Part shown: positions 1-8,598 of the stretch, piece by piece
Position numbering within the stretch: position 1 is the first letter of the stretch
How the letters are laid out: each line of letters opens with the position of its first letter
IMG/VR virus record: IMGVR_UViG_3300023222_000213
Location: 1 to 48,599 of that record
Reading direction: 5' to 3' (one strand)
Length of the DNA stretch: 48,599 nucleotides
Source of the DNA: a virus
Program-made: the position numbers and the translations under genes
The notes under the pieces: generated by a model
What the model saw: the letters and a program-made list of their open reading frames with translations, nothing else
The model's database searches: none
What the model was told of the DNA's origin: nothing

Positions 1-144
1 TGATGAGAACTCGGCTTATAACATTAGAATAGCTCCGGTTTTTATGTTTGTAAATCATTCGTTGTTTTTAAACTCTTTGATGTTGGGCAAAGATATAACC
101 ACAGATAAATACCGCAACCAAGGCTCACTGGTTAATAAAGATTT
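1..144. repeat. Terminal direct repeat, left copy (circular closure)
   Basis: These 144 bases are identical to bases 48456-48599. The reading frame of the tail gene that runs off the right end continues without a break into position 2 here. The simplest reading is an assembly overlap of a circular or circularly permuted molecule, so the unique length is 48,455 bp. A true short terminal repeat of the packaged DNA is less likely because the repeat lies inside a coding sequence. Confidence 0.95.
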
Positions 145-475
145 TGAGGCTAGTATAGATGCAGCTTTTGTTTGTCAAGATCCAGATGGAGCAGTGCGAA
201 CATCCATAGGAGATATTTTAATTGAGGATATTAATTCTGGACTGAGGCTTTTTGAACCTTCCAAACATAGATTCCAAAAGGCTATGACAAACACACAAAT
301 AAATGAGCTTATTGATAAACTGACTGCCCAAACAACTCCTGATTACGGATATTTAACATACACAGATGAAAATAATAATATAGAGAAGGGATGGCCACTT
401 TCCATCAAATGGAACGTAGCAACCGAAATAGCGAAATTTGAAACGGTCGAAAGAAGTGACACCTTATTACCATAA
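1..475 (+). CDS. Large tail protein, C-terminal part (continues from 46666)
   Basis: This is the 3' end of the gene starting at 46666. Joined across the terminal repeat, the codon phase at position 2 matches and the product is 754 residues, stopping at 473-475. An internal ATG at 44 should not be taken as the start. The gene lies directly after the tape measure, the usual place of the distal tail or baseplate hub protein. I see no catalytic motif. See the entry at 46666 for the main part. Confidence 0.85.
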   Translation, partial: DENSAYNIRIAPVFMFVNHSLFLNSLMLGKDITTDKYRNQGSLVNKDFEASIDAAFVCQDPDGAVRTSIGDILIEDINSGLRLFEPSKHRFQKAMTNTQINELIDKLTAQTTPDYGYLTYTDENNNIEKGWPLSIKWNVATEIAKFETVERSDTLLP

Positions 476-478
476 AAT

Positions 479-673
479 ATGGCAACGTTAACGAAAAGGA
501 CATCAAATGTTTTTCTGAGATTTTCGAGATTTTCAGAGCCTTTTACTCTGGCAAATTTACAAGCACTAGGACTTCCACCAGTAGACATTCCGGTGACTCA
601 ACTAACCCTGACAGAAGAAGGAGACACTATTTTAACCGAAGAGGGAGATAGTGTAATAACCGAGGACAATTAA
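479..673 (+). CDS. Small tail-module protein with acidic repeated C-terminus
   Basis: A 64-residue protein starting 3 bp after the stop of the large tail protein and ending 12 bp before a fibre gene. The C-terminal third repeats the unit LTEEGD(T/S)xxTE about three times, after a short basic N-terminus rich in Phe and Arg. It is not recognised as a named family. Position suggests a small virion or fibre-assembly component. Function unknown. Confidence 0.65.
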   Translation: MATLTKRTSNVFLRFSRFSEPFTLANLQALGLPPVDIPVTQLTLTEEGDTILTEEGDSVITEDN

Positions 674-685
674 ACAAAAAAGACA

Positions 686-1465
686 ATGGCAGATAAAAAA
701 ATAAGCGCTTTTACCACATTTACCACATTGGCACTAGGGGATTTTATACCTTTTGACAACATCGATGAAGGAAACGCTACCAGAAACGCCAAGATAACGC
801 TGGCCAATTTTGCAGTTGTCGTTGAAACAGAAATGACCTCTGGTCAAACGGCAAGAGCGATTCCAAGAGTAAACACAGCAGGACTTGCTTACGAAGACAC
901 CAGCATTCTAAGTAACACCAACCCACAGGTGACATCTTCAGATGACAACAGAATGTTTGAGCTCAGATCAGAATCTACCCCTGTTACTGAAGATCATCCT
1001 CCGCACCAAGATGACAGAGAGTCAACGATAGCAATCTTTGGAGACACAACAGGCGCGGATGAGCCAGGATTACATTTAATTTCTAACAGAGTGGGAATCC
1101 GAGGGAGCCATATTTGTTTTATAGCAATAGGTGGAGGTTCAAACGATAGGGTTTTTATTCTAAATCAAAATTCTACCGACGAAACGCTGGAATTTGCTTA
1201 TGGCCAAGCCAACGTAGACAATTGGAGACCAGCGGGAGACAGCCTGACTAGCTATGCTCAAAATTTTGCTCTCCACGCAGACAGTCAAATTGCTTTTGGA
1301 GGTAGTGGATCATTTGGATCGGCTGTGGGGGTCTGCCTATTTATTAAAGACATAACTACAGCGCCGAGTGGGACACCTTCGGGCGGAGGAACACTTTACT
1401 CTGAGGCAGGCGCTTTAAAATGGAAGGGATCAAGTGGAACAGTAACAACACTAGGAGTAGCATAA
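686..1465 (+). CDS. Putative tail fibre protein
   Basis: The 259-residue product begins MADKKISAF and continues with a segment like the N-terminal attachment modules of phage fibres (residues 1-45). The middle is low in Cys and rich in Gly, Asn and Ser, as in beta-structured fibre shafts. The last 35 residues carry the SGTPSGGGTLYSE...LKWKGSSGTVTTLG signature that often ends phage fibre or receptor-binding proteins. It probably sits at the tail tip with its neighbours. Its stop codon overlaps the next start (taATG). Confidence 0.7.
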   Translation: MADKKISAFTTFTTLALGDFIPFDNIDEGNATRNAKITLANFAVVVETEMTSGQTARAIPRVNTAGLAYEDTSILSNTNPQVTSSDDNRMFELRSESTPVTEDHPPHQDDRESTIAIFGDTTGADEPGLHLISNRVGIRGSHICFIAIGGGSNDRVFILNQNSTDETLEFAYGQANVDNWRPAGDSLTSYAQNFALHADSQIAFGGSGSFGSAVGVCLFIKDITTAPSGTPSGGGTLYSEAGALKWKGSSGTVTTLGVA

Positions 1466-1683
1466 TGGATGAAATAATAATAAAATTACCAAAGGGGAAA
1501 AAGCAAGTGATTTGCGATGCCATGTGGGGGAGATTCCACGACTCCAAGAATAACGGGAAAGACGAAACTCCTGAAGAATTAACAGTGAGAATGCTTAGAA
1601 ACACTTTAATAGAAACACTTTATCAAGTGGAAGCAAATAAGAGAAAAAAAGAACTCGAAGATCAAGGACTTAAAATGGAATAA
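1465..1683 (+). CDS. Small charged protein of the tail module
   Basis: A 72-residue, highly charged, Lys/Glu-rich protein beginning MDEIIIKLPKGKKQ. The start at 1465 overlaps the fibre stop by one base, which is preferred over an in-frame ATG at 1420 that would overlap the fibre by 46 bp. Its own stop overlaps the next ATG by one base. The C-terminal half is predicted helical. Family not recognised. It may be a fibre-assembly helper because of its position. Confidence 0.65.
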   Translation: MDEIIIKLPKGKKQVICDAMWGRFHDSKNNGKDETPEELTVRMLRNTLIETLYQVEANKRKKELEDQGLKME

Positions 1684-2429
1684 TGGCGGACTTTTCAGAT
1701 ATAAATTATAAAACCATTTTTCTTGCAGGAGATTCAATTTCCTGGTATGCCAATCTAGATACACTGGAAACCAACGCTAATTTCTCGTCCTGGGACATAT
1801 ATATTGTCCATGCCGACTCCTTTATTAAAGCCCTGGTCACCCTAGGAATTAACATCCAAAAAGACATAATAAGTGGATCTGATTACAGATTTTTTGCTCA
1901 AGACTGGACCTTCCCATCGACAATAGGGATAGGATGTTACAGAATCGTAATAGAAGACACTTCAGATGGAAATTTGCTTTATATATCAAATGAAATCGAG
2001 GTAATTACAGATGTCACAGACACACTTTTGATTAGATACCGCAATGCCAAGAATATCCAAAATTTCAATTATGAAAAATTTACAACCCTTTATAATGTAG
2101 TACGAGTCCCGTTGATAAAACGAAAGTCCCAAAGACCTATAACATCAGAAGGCTACGACACTATTAATGGGGCTTTTCAAAGAGTAAGGACCGCCATTAC
2201 AAAAAGCTATGAATTTTTAACAGACTGGTTTGATGAGGAGGCCCATGATGCGCTAGACATAGCTACCTTGCACAGCACTTTCGAAGTATTTGAAAATGAA
2301 GAATGGGTAGCCTACAACCGCCCAAGCGGATCAGACTATCAAGCAAATTTTGAAGAGGAATACCCTCTTATTGAAGCCAGCATAAGACTTGAGCAGTCAG
2401 ACTTCTCAAGTACAAATAAAGCGTTATGA
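1683..2429 (+). CDS. Putative virion structural protein (tail/baseplate)
   Basis: A 248-residue acidic protein, beta-rich in the first 110 residues (ADFSDINYKTIFLAGD...) and more helical later. The start overlaps the previous stop by one base and the end overlaps the portal ATG (ATGA). It lies between fibre and portal genes and has no signal peptide or membrane segment. I do not recognise the family. A baseplate upper protein-like role is inference from position only. Confidence 0.6.
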   Translation: MADFSDINYKTIFLAGDSISWYANLDTLETNANFSSWDIYIVHADSFIKALVTLGINIQKDIISGSDYRFFAQDWTFPSTIGIGCYRIVIEDTSDGNLLYISNEIEVITDVTDTLLIRYRNAKNIQNFNYEKFTTLYNVVRVPLIKRKSQRPITSEGYDTINGAFQRVRTAITKSYEFLTDWFDEEAHDALDIATLHSTFEVFENEEWVAYNRPSGSDYQANFEEEYPLIEASIRLEQSDFSSTNKAL

Positions 2430-4234
2430 TACCCGCATTTAACACCAAAGAATTTGATAAATACCTGGAAGATATAGGAAAAGGCAACATACGCCACATC
2501 TTTTATGAGGTGACATCTACTCACGAAGAGGACATGGGGGTTCATGTAGAAGGGACTGTCCCTGAGAAGTTGCTTGACAAAGTGCGTCCTAACGAGCATC
2601 CTGATAGCAAGAAATACCGAAAGGACATTTGGGAATCTGTGACAGTAGGCGGCAGCCAGAAAATCATCAACACTGTCAACAAGATCTTCAATAAAAGGTT
2701 CTTTAAGATCGAGTTTCCCGAAATGCCGAAGACCATCAAGGAAGAGGAAAACCTAGCCACATACACCCGCGAAGAGTTTCCCGGTTATCTGGACATAATG
2801 AACTTCATCAAAGAGACCTTCACTAAAAAGGATTTCGCAGACCCTAACTCACTTTTGTTTGTAGGGCCAAAGAGTTTCGAAGTAGAAGAGACGGAAAGAT
2901 TTGAGCCTATATCTATCATTTATAAAGCCTCCCAGGTAGTTGACTTCCAAGAAGAGGTATATTATACATTGCTCTTAGATCCCAAAACTATTAAGATAAT
3001 TACCTGGCAGACCATAAGGATCTATAAACTGATAGTAAAGAAGCAGGAGGAAAGGTGGGAGCTATTTTTCGAACACCCACACAAGATGGGCAAGACTCCA
3101 GCCTTCAGGCTAGGGGGAATCATTAAAGGAAACAAAATACCTTATTGGTTCTGGTCTTTCATCGGAGGTGTATTGCCTCATTGGAATAGGGTTGTCACCC
3201 TCACAAGCGACTTAGATGCGAATTATATCTCTCATCTATTTATGGAAAGGTGGGAGTGGGACGTAGAGTGCGATGAATGCGATGGCGACGGATTTGTGTC
3301 TAGGACCATTAACTTACCTGGTGGCGAAACAGACACAGATAAAGTTCAATGCCAAAAATGTAACGGCACCGGCAGCCAGGGAAAAAGTGCCTATGGTGTT
3401 ACCAAGGTGCGATCAGAAGCCATTAATCCAGATAAGCCCATACCTACGCCTCCGATCGAATACATAATAAAGCCTACGGAAATTGTCGGCATCATAGAAA
3501 ACAGGATAGAGAAAGAAGAAGAAAGGGGCTTTAGCTCTGTGAACATGGAGATATTAAATAACGTTCCTGCCCCTGAATCGGGGATTGCCAAAGCCATAGA
3601 CCGCCAGGATTTAGATGCTTTTCTGATGCGGTACTCGATGCACATATTTAAGGTGATACTTCCTAAACTCTTTGAGTATATCACCTGGTGGAGGTACGGT
3701 GAAACCTTAAATTGGAACGAGAAAGAAATCCTTAAGGTTCAGCCGTTGATAGAGCCCATGAAAGATGCTGATTTCTCTGTCCTTTCGCTTCAATATCTTA
3801 CAGAAGAATTTAAGGCAGCATCGGGCGGAAGCGGCACCCAGGGAGGCTCAAAAGTATCGAGCAACTACCTAAGAGAGCTGGAGGTAGAAATAGTAAATGC
3901 ACGGTTTTCGGGGAATGAATTCGAGAGGAAGAAAAACCTTGTCATAGTAAGGCTCCAGCCATTCCCAGGACGCAATGACGACAACCGCCTGACCTTGCAA
4001 AGCTTGCCAGGGGTTAAAGAGTGGCAGATCCACAAATCCATATTTATAGACGAATTGGTGCAGAGGGCCATCGAAGAGAACGAAGATTTTTTAGAGATGG
4101 AGCTTAAAGAACAAAGAGAGATTGTTGACAAACTAGCGCAAGAGGACTTCCCCGAAACTACCACAGTAGAGGTAGAGCCCACCACCATTACAGAGGTTAA
4201 AGAACCCGTAGAGCCAGAGGAAGAACCAGAATGA
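2426..4234 (+). CDS. Portal protein with an inserted DnaJ-type zinc finger
   Basis: The 602-residue product has the size of a portal and is followed by a MuF-like head protein, scaffold and capsid genes, the usual portal setting. An alpha/beta N-terminal domain (1-270) is followed by a four-Cys module, CxxCxGxG at 282-289 and CxxCxGxG at 309-316, then a helical core and an acidic Pro/Glu-rich tail from about 580. Two CxxCxGxG units resemble one half of the DnaJ cysteine-rich domain and should bind one zinc ion. The portal call is by context and general sequence character. The zinc module is read directly. Confidence 0.7.
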   Translation: MIPAFNTKEFDKYLEDIGKGNIRHIFYEVTSTHEEDMGVHVEGTVPEKLLDKVRPNEHPDSKKYRKDIWESVTVGGSQKIINTVNKIFNKRFFKIEFPEMPKTIKEEENLATYTREEFPGYLDIMNFIKETFTKKDFADPNSLLFVGPKSFEVEETERFEPISIIYKASQVVDFQEEVYYTLLLDPKTIKIITWQTIRIYKLIVKKQEERWELFFEHPHKMGKTPAFRLGGIIKGNKIPYWFWSFIGGVLPHWNRVVTLTSDLDANYISHLFMERWEWDVECDECDGDGFVSRTINLPGGETDTDKVQCQKCNGTGSQGKSAYGVTKVRSEAINPDKPIPTPPIEYIIKPTEIVGIIENRIEKEEERGFSSVNMEILNNVPAPESGIAKAIDRQDLDAFLMRYSMHIFKVILPKLFEYITWWRYGETLNWNEKEILKVQPLIEPMKDADFSVLSLQYLTEEFKAASGGSGTQGGSKVSSNYLRELEVEIVNARFSGNEFERKKNLVIVRLQPFPGRNDDNRLTLQSLPGVKEWQIHKSIFIDELVQRAIEENEDFLEMELKEQREIVDKLAQEDFPETTTVEVEPTTITEVKEPVEPEEEPE

Positions 4235-5109
4235 CCCCAGGTGAAGTCTACACAAGCATTGAAAGTCTGATTGGTGATAAAACCGCAATATTTGATAAAG
4301 GAACAGTTACCACAGAACGCGCAATGTGGGTTGTGGTCTTTAATGCTATCAGAGGTCTTGATACTGACAACCAGGGGAATATCTTACCCAACAGCAACAA
4401 CCTCAGAAAACTCCGTACCCTACAGGGAACCGCCAAGAGGGGCATCATTACAAAAAACTACAGAAAAAAGGTAAATGGATTTCTAGCAGGCTTCCAGGAG
4501 CTAAAGGATATTTCTGACAAGTATTTCAGCCAGGACGTAGATTTCAACCCCAACAAGCATGTCTTTAAAGCAAATCTTAATTCCAGCATAGAAGCTACTA
4601 AAAACAGTCTTTTGGAAGCTGGCATATCAGAGAACGTCATTAAGCCGGTAGAAAATATTCTAAAGCAGAATATCACCGCAGGAGGGTCAATAGTAGACCT
4701 CACCGACAGTTTAAGGGCCGAGATATTGGGCGATTCACAAACCCAGGGAAGGCTTCAACGCTATTCGGGACAAATAACAAACGACGCTTTAAATCAGTAT
4801 AACGCCAACCACACTTTATCTGTGGCAAATGATCTGGGTCTGGAATTTTACACCTATCAGGGACTGATTCAAACCAATTCCAGGGATTATTGTAAACGCA
4901 GGGTGTCGGAGGGCCGGTGGTTCCACATCAAAGAAATAAAAAAAACAGCCTCCGAGGTTTGGGCAGGCAAGATGAAATCCACCACCCCAAGCACCATTTT
5001 GGTCAACAGAGGAGGGTTTAACTGCCTTCATCAATATATTCCGGTATCTACCTCCGGTGTGCCTCGCAGGGTTATCCAAAGAGTGAGAAGTAAAGGTCTT
5101 ATACAGTAG
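4231..5109 (+). CDS. MuF-like phage head morphogenesis (minor head) protein
   Basis: The 292-residue product carries at its C-terminus the Mu gpF/SPP1 gp7 minor-head signature: a TNSRDYCKRR segment near residue 220, then W...GK and a GGFNCLHQYIPV block near 265-280 with conserved Cys and His. The N-terminal two-thirds are helical. The start overlaps the portal stop (ATGA), and portal plus MuF pairs are co-packaged in proheads. It probably binds the portal inside the capsid. Confidence 0.75.
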   Translation: MTPGEVYTSIESLIGDKTAIFDKGTVTTERAMWVVVFNAIRGLDTDNQGNILPNSNNLRKLRTLQGTAKRGIITKNYRKKVNGFLAGFQELKDISDKYFSQDVDFNPNKHVFKANLNSSIEATKNSLLEAGISENVIKPVENILKQNITAGGSIVDLTDSLRAEILGDSQTQGRLQRYSGQITNDALNQYNANHTLSVANDLGLEFYTYQGLIQTNSRDYCKRRVSEGRWFHIKEIKKTASEVWAGKMKSTTPSTILVNRGGFNCLHQYIPVSTSGVPRRVIQRVRSKGLIQ

Positions 5110-5129
5110 ATTAATAAAACCAACAATTT

Positions 5130-5161
5130 TTGGCTTTATCAACAAAATATTGGTATATTCA
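5130..5161 (+). promoter_or_regulatory. Possible weak Bacteroidetes-type promoter before the scaffold/capsid genes
   Basis: In the 65-bp gap after the MuF gene a TTG at 5130-5132 lies 21 bp before TATATTCA at 5154-5161, which resembles the -33/-7 promoter (TTG, TAnnTTTG) with two mismatches in the -7 box. The motif TCAACAAAA occurs twice in the gap (5138-5146 and 5159-5167). This could boost expression of the abundantly needed scaffold and capsid proteins. Weak evidence. Confidence 0.25.
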
Positions 5162-5174
5162 ACAAAAATTAGAT

Positions 5175-5450
5175 ATGCCCAAGAAACAACCCAAGGCAGC
5201 AGCTCCGAAGGCCCCTTCAAAAGTAGAACAAGTACAACTCCCGCCAAGACATTTATCAGAAGACAACCAGTTTCAGAGGGGTCACGATTATAGGGTGACG
5301 GTTAACGGCCACCCGAGATGGCTCACAAAAGGGTCTATTGAAACAGCAATCCAACGGGGCCAGGATGTGGAGGTACCAAAGGGTTCTTCGTATGTAGTCC
5401 CAGGGTATTTGAGCCAAAAATCTAACTGTCGCGGGTGCGGTAAACGATGA
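5175..5450 (+). CDS. Small basic head-module protein with C-terminal CxxC
   Basis: A 91-residue protein. The ATG at 5175 (MPKKQPKAAAPKAP) is preferred over the in-frame ATG at 5130 because the upstream segment is AT-rich and promoter-like. The N-terminus is Lys/Ala/Pro-rich and probably disordered. The C-terminus ends NCRGCGKR, a lone CxxC. The stop overlaps the scaffold start (ATGA). Family not recognised. It could be a small capsid or scaffold accessory protein. Confidence 0.6.
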   Translation: MPKKQPKAAAPKAPSKVEQVQLPPRHLSEDNQFQRGHDYRVTVNGHPRWLTKGSIETAIQRGQDVEVPKGSSYVVPGYLSQKSNCRGCGKR

Positions 5451-6295
5451 AGAAAGTAAAAGACATATTAAAACTTCTTTCAGCTCAAATTACCAGCAAT
5501 GAATTAAGCACTATTGCTGGGGCTTCTAACCTTGAGGAGGTAGAAGTCACAGATGACGGGTACAAGGAAATCAAAGAGCAGGTAAGTTCGCTAATGACCC
5601 TCGAAGCTGCCACTCACAACCCTGAAGTGGAGAAAGAAATCCTTAAAATCAAAGAACCCGAAATTAAGAACCAGACCCTATTTAGCGTAGAGAAGCGCCT
5701 CAAGGCTTTCGCAAAGATTGTAGGCTTTGATCTGGAGGACAAAGAAAAGGCACACGAAATTTTAGACATATTCGACCTGAAGGTAAAAGACCTTTTGAGC
5801 AAAGGTGCGGATGAGGACACATTGAAATTAATTGCTGCTCAAAAAGATGAAATAACCGATTTAAATAATCAAGTGCTCAACACCCAAAAAGAAGGTGATG
5901 AAAAACTTGAGGTACAAAAAATAGAATCTTCACAGAGGGAGCTAAAATCACAATTTATGCTCCAGGCTAAAAGCCGCAATTGGGCCGATGCTTACAAGGG
6001 CGATGAATTTAATGGAATCGTCCTGGAAAAAGTATGGAACACAGTAAACAGCAAGGCCACACTAACAAAAAAAGATGGGGTTATAGTTCCTATGCAAAAA
6101 GATAACCCAGAAAAAGAACTTTTTATTGGGAACAAAAAAGTCACGTTCCAGGATCTCATAGATCCAGAGTTTGAGCCGTATTTGAAAAAGTCCGACCCAG
6201 GAGGCACAGGCCAAGGGGAGGAAACCAAGACCGACACATCTGAAGATACGCAGGCAGTAAAGTCAGCACGTCAGATGCAGAAGGTATTCGGCTAA
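5447..6295 (+). CDS. Putative capsid scaffolding protein
   Basis: The 282-residue product is acidic and rich in Lys/Glu/Gln with a long predicted coiled coil (about residues 115-165), a globular part with FIGNKKVTFQDLIDPEF (about 220-240), and a disordered Gly/Thr/Asp C-terminal tail. A coiled-coil protein directly before the major capsid gene is the standard position of a scaffold. The call rests on composition and position, without a recognised family motif. Confidence 0.65.
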   Translation: MKKVKDILKLLSAQITSNELSTIAGASNLEEVEVTDDGYKEIKEQVSSLMTLEAATHNPEVEKEILKIKEPEIKNQTLFSVEKRLKAFAKIVGFDLEDKEKAHEILDIFDLKVKDLLSKGADEDTLKLIAAQKDEITDLNNQVLNTQKEGDEKLEVQKIESSQRELKSQFMLQAKSRNWADAYKGDEFNGIVLEKVWNTVNSKATLTKKDGVIVPMQKDNPEKELFIGNKKVTFQDLIDPEFEPYLKKSDPGGTGQGEETKTDTSEDTQAVKSARQMQKVFG

Positions 6296-6320
6296 ACCTT
6301 AATTAGAACATTATGGAACA

Positions 6321-7409
6321 ATGGCTGTCAATTTATCGCTCACCGAGGCGCTACAATCGGTACAAAAAATGCTCGCAGAGGTCGTCACAGTAAACGACCC
6401 CACCAATTACGACAAACTCATAGGCACCCTCAACTGGCTTTTTTCTCCCTCCAACGGGAAGTCAATTCAGGCCACTATGGTTAAGACTGCAAACTCAAGC
6501 AAGTACAGACCCGTAGAAATTCGATACCTATCCAAAAAGGGGACAGGGGATCTTGTAACCTCTGATGCTTCCGCATCATGTACCAAGACTGATACCAGAC
6601 GGGAATTGATACAAACCTTGAATCCTACGCTATACGTAGAAGACAAATTCACTATTGATGAAGAAATAATCCGGGAAGGCACTATGGAGCAATTGCGCGC
6701 CAGGCTCGACCGAGAGATAAGGGACGCACAGCGCAATGCGCGGGAAGACATGAACCGCCAACTATTCAACGCCTATGCTTCTAGCTTCGGGGCCAACCCA
6801 TCAGGTAATTCAGGTGCAGGCATCGGGGTAGGAGCCTATCAAGACCTTGAATTAATCCTTACCGCAGGAACTGTAAGCGCTAATAATTTTGACCAGATCA
6901 CAAACGAGATGGAAGACAATTTCATGCGTGGAGTTGTGGGAATCCTGGGACTGGGGAATGCACGGAGATACATGAACCGCTTGGCGGTAGGCAACATTGC
7001 CGACGGTGGCTTTGATGTGAGAGAGATCGCTTCTGAATTTGGCATGGCCTTATTTAAAGACCACTTCACCACAGAAGTGTTAGGAGTGGCCAACAGGGTA
7101 TTGGCTGTTAATGCCGGTATCTCCAATTTCTTCAATTACAACCTGTTTAAAGGGTCAGATTTTGAAAATCCTTCTCCCCTTGGTGGTGTAAGAACCACGA
7201 TGAGGGATGCGGTATTCCCTTTTGACTGGGACTTCATCTTGAAGTATGACGATGAGTGCGACACCGGTAACGGATTACAGGGCGCATGGACAGGAAGGAT
7301 CTTAACTTATTTCGACCTGTGGCAAGCACCAGATACCGCGTTTGGCGAGCCTTACGGCGACCTGGTAGACTTCAACGGAGTTGTTGGGTATAACATAACT
7401 CAAGCCTGA
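6321..7409 (+). CDS. Major capsid protein
   Basis: The 362-residue product has the size and alpha/beta composition of HK97-fold capsid subunits, with a long charged helix (about residues 120-150, RLDREIRDAQRNARED) like the spine helix, and no signal or membrane segment. It follows the scaffold-like gene and is the best capsid candidate between portal and tail genes. The stop overlaps the next start (TGATGAG). Confidence 0.75.
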   Translation: MAVNLSLTEALQSVQKMLAEVVTVNDPTNYDKLIGTLNWLFSPSNGKSIQATMVKTANSSKYRPVEIRYLSKKGTGDLVTSDASASCTKTDTRRELIQTLNPTLYVEDKFTIDEEIIREGTMEQLRARLDREIRDAQRNAREDMNRQLFNAYASSFGANPSGNSGAGIGVGAYQDLELILTAGTVSANNFDQITNEMEDNFMRGVVGILGLGNARRYMNRLAVGNIADGGFDVREIASEFGMALFKDHFTTEVLGVANRVLAVNAGISNFFNYNLFKGSDFENPSPLGGVRTTMRDAVFPFDWDFILKYDDECDTGNGLQGAWTGRILTYFDLWQAPDTAFGEPYGDLVDFNGVVGYNITQA

Positions 7410-7936
7410 TGAGTAATTGTAGACCATCAATTCCCAATTACGTTCTCACGGACTGTGTTGACGAGATTGGGCGCGTGGTTGCTGTTGCTTTTATCCACAA
7501 AGACATTCATGCGTCGATTTATGCAAACCCATCGAATGCGACTTTATGGACAGACGGCAGCTATCAGGCGGACCTCCATGTTTTTAAGGAGGTGAGAGGG
7601 ACATACTCTGGTGGGCAGCCCACGGAAATTCCGGGGCTGGGAACCCAAAGCACCAGGGTAATAAATGCGGAGCACACTGCAGAAATCTCTATCGAAGGGG
7701 TAAAAGGAAATGAAACCTTCTGGAACGAGATTTCCAAGTCACACGAATACAGGGTGGCGCTGGTTATCGGGGGGAACTATGACCTCCTTCTGATAAACAA
7801 TAAGGACTGCTCTATTTTCGCTAATGTCCCGGTCGAGGAAGGACTGGACAGCGAGGTTTTATGGAAAGCCATGATTAAATGGCGAGACAGAGAAAACCCG
7901 AAAACATCAGATGTGCCAGCAGGCATATTTGAATGA
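7409..7936 (+). CDS. Virion structural protein directly after the capsid gene
   Basis: A 175-residue protein overlapping the capsid stop by one base. It is predicted beta-rich, with charged edges and no membrane segment. Position fits a head-tail connector, decoration protein or major tail tube subunit. Its tight coupling to the capsid gene and the terminator-like hairpin right behind it suggest high expression as the last gene of the head unit. Family not recognised. Confidence 0.6.
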   Translation: MSNCRPSIPNYVLTDCVDEIGRVVAVAFIHKDIHASIYANPSNATLWTDGSYQADLHVFKEVRGTYSGGQPTEIPGLGTQSTRVINAEHTAEISIEGVKGNETFWNEISKSHEYRVALVIGGNYDLLLINNKDCSIFANVPVEEGLDSEVLWKAMIKWRDRENPKTSDVPAGIFE

Positions 7937-7942
7937 TATGCA

Positions 7943-7974
7943 AGAAGCCCCTTGTTAAAAAGCAGGGGGCTTTT
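7943..7974 (+). terminator. Rho-independent terminator-like hairpin after the capsid unit
   Basis: AAGCCCC (7945-7951) pairs with GGGGCTT (7966-7972). With flanking A-U and G-U pairs the stem is about 10 bp with a 12-base loop and a short T run. It starts 7 bases after the stop at 7936. Full or partial termination here would separate strong capsid transcription from the glycan island. An in-frame ATG at 7933 runs through the hairpin, so part of it could be translated instead. Confidence 0.6.
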
Positions 7975-8007
7975 GTGCGTAAAGCTGTTTACCAAAGATT
8001 GGAAAGG

Positions 8008-8598
8008 GTGATAAATATAAAGCTCTCTATTCTTATTTGTACCATCCCGGAAAGAACCAATCTTTTGTCAGGTCTATTGACAGACCTAAACTATCAAATC
8101 CAATCCCTGCCGGTAGAATACATCTATCTGGGAGACAACAAGCGACGGAGCATCGGAAGCAAGAGGAACGACCTCTTAAGTCTTGCCCAGGGTGAATGGA
8201 TAAGGTTTGTAGATGATGACGATTCTATTTATGATGACGACATCAAAACGGTCCTTAGGCTTATCGAAGAACATCCAGATAAGAAGGTCATTTGCTTCAG
8301 TGGTACCCAGAATGAAGACAAAAAACCCACGTTAGATTTCCGCTTTGACCGCAAGTATGGAATAAACCACCGCACACACCACAACGGGAAGCAAGTGCGG
8401 GGCATGATACCCAACCATCTGTGTGTCTGGAAAAAAGATGTAGCCCTTTTAGAGAAGTTTCCGGATGTCAACCTTTCTGAAGATCACCGCTGGGCCAAGG
8501 CCATGCTCCAACATTATACCGAGCAGGACCAAATTATCACAGAGGACTATTTATACCACTATGAATTTAACCGGGAGGTGTCTGAATGCAGAAGGTAA
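8008..8598 (+). CDS. Glycosyltransferase family 2-like (GT-A)
   Basis: From the GTG at 8008 the product has 196 residues and begins INIKLSILICTIPERTN, the normal start of a GT-A domain. The metal/nucleotide-sugar site is RFVDDDDS near residues 67-73. An alternative ATG at 7933, overlapping the previous stop, would add 25 residues encoded by the terminator hairpin and unlike the family N-terminus. First gene of the glycan island. Expected to move a sugar from a nucleotide donor to an unknown acceptor in the host cytoplasm. Confidence 0.7.
   Translation: MINIKLSILICTIPERTNLLSGLLTDLNYQIQSLPVEYIYLGDNKRRSIGSKRNDLLSLAQGEWIRFVDDDDSIYDDDIKTVLRLIEEHPDKKVICFSGTQNEDKKPTLDFRFDRKYGINHRTHHNGKQVRGMIPNHLCVWKKDVALLEKFPDVNLSEDHRWAKAMLQHYTEQDQIITEDYLYHYEFNREVSECRR

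Noticed and set aside
4816-5247. 143-codon - strand frame across the MuF gene end
   Set aside because: It covers a definite + strand gene and an AT-rich gap. Composition is that of a shadow frame.
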